Assembly: GCA_030637455.1 (NCBI GenBank) | Contig: DAOWGL010000117.1 | Location: 1 to 8,467 of the forward strand | Source: Candidatus Nitrosopumilus sp. | Lineage (GTDB): Archaea; Thermoproteota; Nitrososphaeria; Nitrososphaerales; Nitrosopumilaceae | Direction of reading: 5' to 3' | DNA: 8,467 nucleotides | Part shown: positions 4,762 to 8,467 of the stretch, piece by piece | Layout of the letters: each line of letters begins with the position of its first letter | Numbering within the stretch: the first letter of the stretch is position 1 | Program-made: the position numbers and the translations under genes | The notes under the pieces: model-generated | What the model was told of the DNA's origin: nothing | What the model saw: only the letters and a program-made list of their open reading frames with translations | The model's database searches: none

Positions 4762-5895
4762 ATGAAAATTACAGTTTCAGTTATCAAAGCAGATGTCGGT
4801 GGAATCGGCGGACATACAAAACCTAGTGACGGCCTAATCAAAGCAATTAGAGATACCGTTGAAAATTCTGGAGATTTACTAATTGATCATTACATAGGAT
4901 ATTGTGGAGATGATACTCACATCGTTATGACTCACAAACATGGTGTTGATAATGAAAAAATCCACAAATTAGCATGGGATGCATTCATGGCAGGAACCCA
5001 AGTGGCAAAAGATGAAGGATTGTATGGAGCAGGTCAGGATTTGTTAAAAGATTCTTTTTCAGGAAACGTAAAAGGAATGGGTCCAGGAGTTGCCGAATTA
5101 GAATTCGAAGAAAGACCTAATGAAGCATTTACTGTTTTTGCAGCAGATAAAACAGAACCAGGTGCATTCAACTATCCAATCTACAGAATGTTTGTAGATA
5201 CATTAAGTAACACAGCATTGATTGTAAACAAAAGTCTAGCATCAGGCGTTGTAATGAATATCATGGATGTCGAGAAAGCACAAATTGCATCATTGCAGTT
5301 ATGGGAAGATAAACCAACTATCGAAGCTGCATTAATGTATCCAGGAAGATATGTTGTAGATTCAGTATACACCAAAGAAGGAGAACCGATTCTTGATGCA
5401 TCTACTGACAGATTACACAACATTGCAGGAACATATGTTGGAAAAGATGATCCAATCATGCTGGTAAGAACTCAAAAGAATTTTCCAGCAACAGAAGAAG
5501 TAGGAAGTATGTTTAACAATCCACACTATGTTGCAGGTAACACAAGAGGTAGTCACAACATGCCATTAATGCCAGTGAAATTAAACTCGGCAGCATCGAT
5601 CAACTTTTGCATTCCAATTGTTGAATCACTAGTATTCAGTATGCACAATGGTAAATTGGTCGGACCATTTGATGGATTCTCAACACCTGATTGGGATTAC
5701 ATTAGAGAGATTGCAACAAAGAAAGCTATGGCAATTAGAAGTCAAGGATTCATTCATCCAGCAACCTTAGTACCATCAGAATTAGAATATGCTGAAGGAT
5801 ACAGAGCAAGAATGGATATTCTTGAAACCAAGATGAAACCAATGGAAAAAACATCATCTGGTGAAAAGAAAGAAAATTACGAAGATCCAGATTAG
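4762..5895 (+). CDS. fbp: Bifunctional fructose-1,6-bisphosphate aldolase/phosphatase (FBPA/P)
   Basis: A 377-residue archaeal gluconeogenic enzyme (class V FBPase). It joins dihydroxyacetone phosphate and glyceraldehyde 3-phosphate and then removes the 1-phosphate, giving fructose 6-phosphate in one active site (family knowledge). The N-terminal KADVGGIGGHTKPS (9-22) supplies Mg ligands Asp11 and His18. Further expected residues are Asp50/Asp51 in CGDDTH, Gln92, and Asp129/Lys130 in AADKTEPGAFNYP. Tyr225 and Lys228 lie in TYVGKDD; Lys228 corresponds to the Schiff-base lysine of the aldolase step, and Asp229/Asp230 follow. Tyr347 in AEGYRAR is the usual C-terminal active-site tyrosine. All key residues are present, so both activities are expected. 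A short charged tail (about 361-377) ends the protein. It links acetyl-CoA-derived carbon fixation to sugar synthesis. Confidence 0.95.
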   Translation: MKITVSVIKADVGGIGGHTKPSDGLIKAIRDTVENSGDLLIDHYIGYCGDDTHIVMTHKHGVDNEKIHKLAWDAFMAGTQVAKDEGLYGAGQDLLKDSFSGNVKGMGPGVAELEFEERPNEAFTVFAADKTEPGAFNYPIYRMFVDTLSNTALIVNKSLASGVVMNIMDVEKAQIASLQLWEDKPTIEAALMYPGRYVVDSVYTKEGEPILDASTDRLHNIAGTYVGKDDPIMLVRTQKNFPATEEVGSMFNNPHYVAGNTRGSHNMPLMPVKLNSAASINFCIPIVESLVFSMHNGKLVGPFDGFSTPDWDYIREIATKKAMAIRSQGFIHPATLVPSELEYAEGYRARMDILETKMKPMEKTSSGEKKENYEDPD

Positions 5896-5927
5896 TAATT
5901 TCAGATCTTAGTAATCATAAGAAATAG

Positions 5928-5935
5928 TTAAATCA
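5928..5935 (+). promoter_or_regulatory. Possible TATA box of the membrane-protein gene
   Basis: TTAAATCA starts 33 bases before the ATG at 5961 in the 65-base gap after the aldolase/phosphatase stop. It is weaker than the other boxes. The gene might instead be read through from upstream. Confidence 0.35.
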
Positions 5936-5960
5936 AAAAAGACCATACTTGTGTTAGGTC

Positions 5961-6371
5961 ATGAATACTTTTCAGAAGGTGTTTGATTGGAAAACGTATA
6001 TTTTCACAGCATTAGCAGTCATATCTTTTTCAAGTTTTGTAGCAGTGTTATTTGGACAAACAATTCCAGGAATCATTTTAGCATTTTTCAAAATTGCTGG
6101 AGAATATGTAGTGTTAGGAGCAGTATTTATTTTTGCACTTGCATGGCTACTCAAAGCAAAACCCCACAATCGTCCAAAAGAATATTCTGTTGTACCATTT
6201 GATGTGTATGGTAAAAAAAGCAAGATTGATGGAATACGAACAAATTTCAAAACACATGATGTTGCATGGAGTTTTATGAAACAATACAAAGAATCATACC
6301 CATTTTACAACTTTGCACTAGTTTCAGATCTTTCAAAGTCTGAGAAACCAACAATCTTCAGATACATCTAA
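5961..6371 (+). CDS. Two-helix membrane protein of unknown function
   Basis: A 136-residue protein with two predicted membrane helices, about 12-31 (TYIFTALAVISFSSFVAVLF) and about 47-64 (GEYVVLGAVFIFALAWLL), joined by a short hydrophobic loop. A basic soluble domain of about 70 residues (65-136) follows, with mixed charged and aromatic residues (for example W103, F105, Y109, Y113, F115 and Y116). There is no signal-peptide cleavage motif and no conserved Cys or catalytic motif that I recognise. The C-terminal part looks like a small folded domain, not a tail. ATG 5961 is the first start; a GTG at 5951 is out of frame. It sits between the aldolase/phosphatase and DNA ligase genes on the same strand, but the gaps (65 and 36 bases) and separate TATA-like boxes argue against functional coupling. 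I do not recognise the family. Confidence 0.75.
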   Translation: MNTFQKVFDWKTYIFTALAVISFSSFVAVLFGQTIPGIILAFFKIAGEYVVLGAVFIFALAWLLKAKPHNRPKEYSVVPFDVYGKKSKIDGIRTNFKTHDVAWSFMKQYKESYPFYNFALVSDLSKSEKPTIFRYI

Positions 6372-6378
6372 TTCAGAC

Positions 6379-6386
6379 TTTTATTC
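6379..6386 (+). promoter_or_regulatory. TATA box of the DNA ligase gene
   Basis: TTTTATTC starts 29 bases before the ATG at 6408, within the 36-base gap after the membrane-protein gene. The spacing matches the other leaderless promoters of the window. Confidence 0.4.
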
Positions 6387-6407
6387 AAGATTACACAGAG
6401 AAGTGAA

Positions 6408-8174
6408 ATGGAGTTTTCAATTTTAGCTGAATCTTTTAACAAAATGGAATCTACTAGAAAGAGATTAGAATTAACACAATTTTTAGTGGAATTATTTGAA
6501 AAAACACCTCATGATGTAATTTCAAAAATTGTGTATCTTATTCAAGGAAAATTAAGACCCGACTTCGAAGGAATTGAATTAGGAGTTGCAGAAAAACTTG
6601 CACTCAGATCAATTCCAAAATCATCAGGCATTCCAATTAAAAAAATTGAAGATGAATACAGAAAAAGTGGAGACCTAGGTCATGCATCTTCAATAATTTT
6701 AGAACAAAAAACTCAAACCACATTTCTTGTTGAAGATATAACAGTTGAAAGAGTCTACGAAACACTATTCAAAATTGCAAAACTAGGCGGCTCTAGATCT
6801 CAAGACATGAAGATGAAATACATTTCAAGTTTACTTAATGATGCAACTCCATTAGAAGCTAGTTTCATTTTGAAAATTTTGTTAGGAACTCTAAGACTAG
6901 GAATTGCAGAAAATACAGTAATGGATGCACTAGCTGTAGCATTTACAGGAGAAAAAGAGAATAGGAAAAAAATACAATATGCATACAATGTATCTAGTGA
7001 TTTAGGAAAAGTTGCAGAGACCATTGCAACTAAAGGTATAGAAGGAATTGAAAAATTCGAAATCATATTATTTAATCCAATCAGACCAATGTTAGCAGAC
7101 AGAGTCAAAAGTGAAGCTGAAGCTATTGAGAAAATGGGAAATGAATTTGCAGCTGAATACAAACTAGATGGTGAAAGAGTTCAACTTCACATCGAAGGAG
7201 ACAAAGTAGCATTATTTTCTAGAAGTTTGGAAAGAATTGAAAGTTACTATCCAGACATTATAGAGAAAATCCCCAAAAACATTCAAGCAGACAATATAAT
7301 TTTAGAAGCTGAAGCAGTAGCAATAAATGAAAATACAGGGGAATTTTTACCTTTTCAAGAGTTAATGCATAGAAGAAGAAAATACAAAATAGAAAAAGCA
7401 GTTACAGAATATCCAATCAGTGTAAACTTTTTTGATGTATTATATTGTAATGGAAAAAATTGCATGGAATCAAGTTACAAAGAAAGAAGAAACACACTTG
7501 AAAAACATGTGAAGGAAGATGAATTTGCAAAATACATTCCCATGAGCATAGTGAGAAATGAAAATGAAATTGAAGACTTTATGGAAAATAGTATCAATGC
7601 AGGAAGTGAAGGATTGATGCTCAAAATGTTAGATAAACCATATCAAGCAGGCTCTAGAGGAAGTCATTGGTTAAAACTAAAAAGAGAATATAGAAACGAG
7701 TTAGGAGATAGTTTAGATCTTGTCGTGATAGGAGGATATTTTGGAAAAGGGAGAAGAACTGGAAATTATGGAACATTACTTTTAGCAACGTATGATGAAG
7801 ATGAAGATACTTTTCCTAGCATTTGCAAAGTAGGAACAGGGTTTACAGACGAGTCTTTAGATCAACTTTATCAAATTTTAAATCCCAAAGTTTCAATTAA
7901 AAAAAATCCACGCATCATTAGTGAAATGGAAGCAGATGTATGGTTTGAGCCCGAATTAGTAATTGAAGTGGTTGCATCTGAAATTACTCTCAGTCCAATT
8001 CACAAAGCAGCAATGAATGCAATTAGAAAAGATTCAGGATTAGCTTTGAGATTTCCAAAATTCACTGGAAAAATTAGAGTTGAAAAAGCTGTTGAAGATG
8101 CATCAACAAATGAAGAAGTTATCACATTATACAAAGGACAGAAAAAAATTGCTCATGATAAAAATTTGATGTAA
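6408..8174 (+). CDS. lig: ATP-dependent DNA ligase, archaeal type
   Basis: A 588-residue ligase that seals nicks in replication, including Okazaki fragments, and in repair. The N-terminal all-helical DNA-binding domain spans about 1-215. The adenylation domain (about 220-425) contains motif I EYKLDGER with the AMP-accepting Lys252, the motif Ia region SRSLERI (271-277), motif III around LEAEAV (299-304) with Glu302, PFQELMHRRRK (315-325), motif IIIa NFFDVLY (340-346), motif IV EGLMLK (401-406) and motif V WLKLKREY (421-428). The OB-fold domain follows (about 430-570), starting LDLVVIGGYFGKGRRTG. Length is typical for archaeal Lig1-type enzymes (about 550-610). Motif III reads EAE in place of the usual DGE/EGE, but its glutamate is kept. 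ATG 6408 is supported by the TATA spacing and the N-terminal alignment. The preceding stop is 36 bases upstream, and the next gene starts 67 bases downstream. Confidence 0.96.
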   Translation: MEFSILAESFNKMESTRKRLELTQFLVELFEKTPHDVISKIVYLIQGKLRPDFEGIELGVAEKLALRSIPKSSGIPIKKIEDEYRKSGDLGHASSIILEQKTQTTFLVEDITVERVYETLFKIAKLGGSRSQDMKMKYISSLLNDATPLEASFILKILLGTLRLGIAENTVMDALAVAFTGEKENRKKIQYAYNVSSDLGKVAETIATKGIEGIEKFEIILFNPIRPMLADRVKSEAEAIEKMGNEFAAEYKLDGERVQLHIEGDKVALFSRSLERIESYYPDIIEKIPKNIQADNIILEAEAVAINENTGEFLPFQELMHRRRKYKIEKAVTEYPISVNFFDVLYCNGKNCMESSYKERRNTLEKHVKEDEFAKYIPMSIVRNENEIEDFMENSINAGSEGLMLKMLDKPYQAGSRGSHWLKLKREYRNELGDSLDLVVIGGYFGKGRRTGNYGTLLLATYDEDEDTFPSICKVGTGFTDESLDQLYQILNPKVSIKKNPRIISEMEADVWFEPELVIEVVASEITLSPIHKAAMNAIRKDSGLALRFPKFTGKIRVEKAVEDASTNEEVITLYKGQKKIAHDKNLM

Positions 8175-8208
8175 TTTGTGCTCAAAAAAGTTCTAAAATC
8201 ATAGAGGA

Positions 8209-8216
8209 TTTAAATT
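8209..8216 (+). promoter_or_regulatory. TATA box of the DUF47/PhoU-like gene
   Basis: TTTAAATT starts 33 bases before the ATG at 8242. A perfect 10-base palindrome, ACCTCGAGGT (8217-8226), touches its downstream edge, between box and start codon. Confidence 0.45.
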
Positions 8217-8225
8217 ACCTCGAGG

Positions 8226-8231
8226 TTTTTT
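8226..8231 (+). terminator. Possible T-tract terminator after DNA ligase
   Basis: A run of six T follows the palindrome, about 52 bases after the ligase stop, and is the only clear T tract in the gap. It lies inside the predicted promoter of the next gene, so a terminator role is weakly supported. Confidence 0.25.
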
Positions 8232-8241
8232 CACTTATGTT

Positions 8242-8467
8242 ATGTATAGTGGAGAGCTTGAAGTTCAAGCAAAAAGAAAGGCTATAGCAGTTTTACAAGA
8301 CGAAATCAATAGAATTCTAAATGCATCTAGAGAACTCGCAACACTTCCTGAGCTAATGATGAAAAAAGACAAAGCAGGAATAAAAAACACACTAGAACAA
8401 ATTTCAACAATTGAAGAAGAAGTTGAAAACTTGAGAAGAAAAATTACACGCGAAGTAGCTGACGTCG
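8242..8467 (+). CDS. PhoU-like / DUF47 family protein (5' part only)
   Basis: The ATG at 8242 opens a frame that stays open for 75 codons to the right edge. The peptide is almost all helix and highly charged, with no membrane segment: MYSGELEVQAKRKAIAVLQ, then DEINRILNASRELATLPELM, then a Lys/Glu-rich helix (EQISTIEEEVENLRRKI). The long amphipathic helices and the late 'EEEVENLRRKITREV' segment fit the first helices of DUF47/PhoU-like proteins, which often accompany phosphate transporters and may regulate them (family knowledge). An ATG at 8237 is in another frame and stops after 16 codons. Other helical-bundle families remain possible because most of the gene lies outside the window. Confidence 0.65.
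   Translation, partial: MYSGELEVQAKRKAIAVLQDEINRILNASRELATLPELMMKKDKAGIKNTLEQISTIEEEVENLRRKITREVADV

Noticed and set aside
5972..6289. A 105-codon minus-strand frame opposite the membrane-protein gene
   Set aside because: The plus-strand frame has a clear two-helix layout, a TATA-like box and a better start; the minus frame has none of these.
6800..7162. A 120-codon minus-strand frame inside the DNA ligase gene
   Set aside because: Antisense to conserved ligase sequence in low-stop AT-rich DNA, with no recognisable motif.
1..8467. CRISPR array, insertion sequence, toxin-antitoxin pair or defence cluster
   Set aside because: No regularly spaced repeats, no transposase or nuclease motif, and no terminal inverted repeats were seen. 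The RHH-like gene has no toxin partner next to it; its neighbours are zinc-finger and LOG-like genes.

Overview
The window is AT-rich archaeal DNA, almost certainly from an ammonia-oxidising thaumarchaeon (Nitrososphaerota) of the Nitrosopumilus type. The evidence is the mix of genes: an archaeal EF-1A, S10 and Rpo12 cluster, an archaeal bifunctional fructose-1,6-bisphosphate aldolase/phosphatase, an archaeal ATP-dependent DNA ligase, and a stand-alone 3-hydroxybutyryl-CoA dehydrogenase of the kind used in the thaumarchaeal 3-hydroxypropionate/4-hydroxybutyrate carbon cycle. TATA-like boxes lie about 28-35 bases upstream of most first genes, which fits largely leaderless transcription. The lineage call is an inference from remembered gene families; no search was run.

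Layout. Positions 1-49 hold the start of an unknown minus-strand gene. A 221-base intergenic region follows, with three copies of a 10-base TATA-containing repeat, and then the dehydrogenase gene (271-1410, GTG start). A convergent LOG-like nucleotide-binding protein (1400-1909, minus) overlaps its end by 11 bases. A divergent promoter region with a 9-bp inverted repeat separates this gene from a 40-codon ribbon-helix-helix-like protein (1985-2107, plus). Two small zinc-finger genes follow as a tight pair (2168-2578 and 2581-2778). Their end abuts, with no gap, a minus-strand translation/transcription cluster that reads EF-1A (4631-3333), S10 (3323-3015) and Rpo12 (2976-2779).

Divergent from EF-1A is the aldolase/phosphatase (4762-5895). 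It is followed on the plus strand by a two-helix membrane protein of unknown function (5961-6371), a DNA ligase (6408-8174) and the 5' part of a PhoU-like/DUF47 helical protein (8242 to the end).

How the genes work together. The dehydrogenase (acetoacetyl-CoA formation on the way to acetyl-CoA) and the aldolase/phosphatase (last steps of gluconeogenesis) both belong to autotrophic central carbon flow. EF-1A, S10 and Rpo12 are core expression machinery and the ligase is core replication/repair. The less ordinary part is 1400-2778, where a LOG-like protein, a tiny putative DNA-binding protein and two zinc-finger proteins sit side by side. I see no mobile element, CRISPR array, RNA gene or defence island, and no clear new multi-gene system. 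The best leads are the divergent palindromic promoter with its tiny RHH-like gene, the eukaryote-like tandem C2H2 protein, and residue changes in EF-1A and Rpo12.
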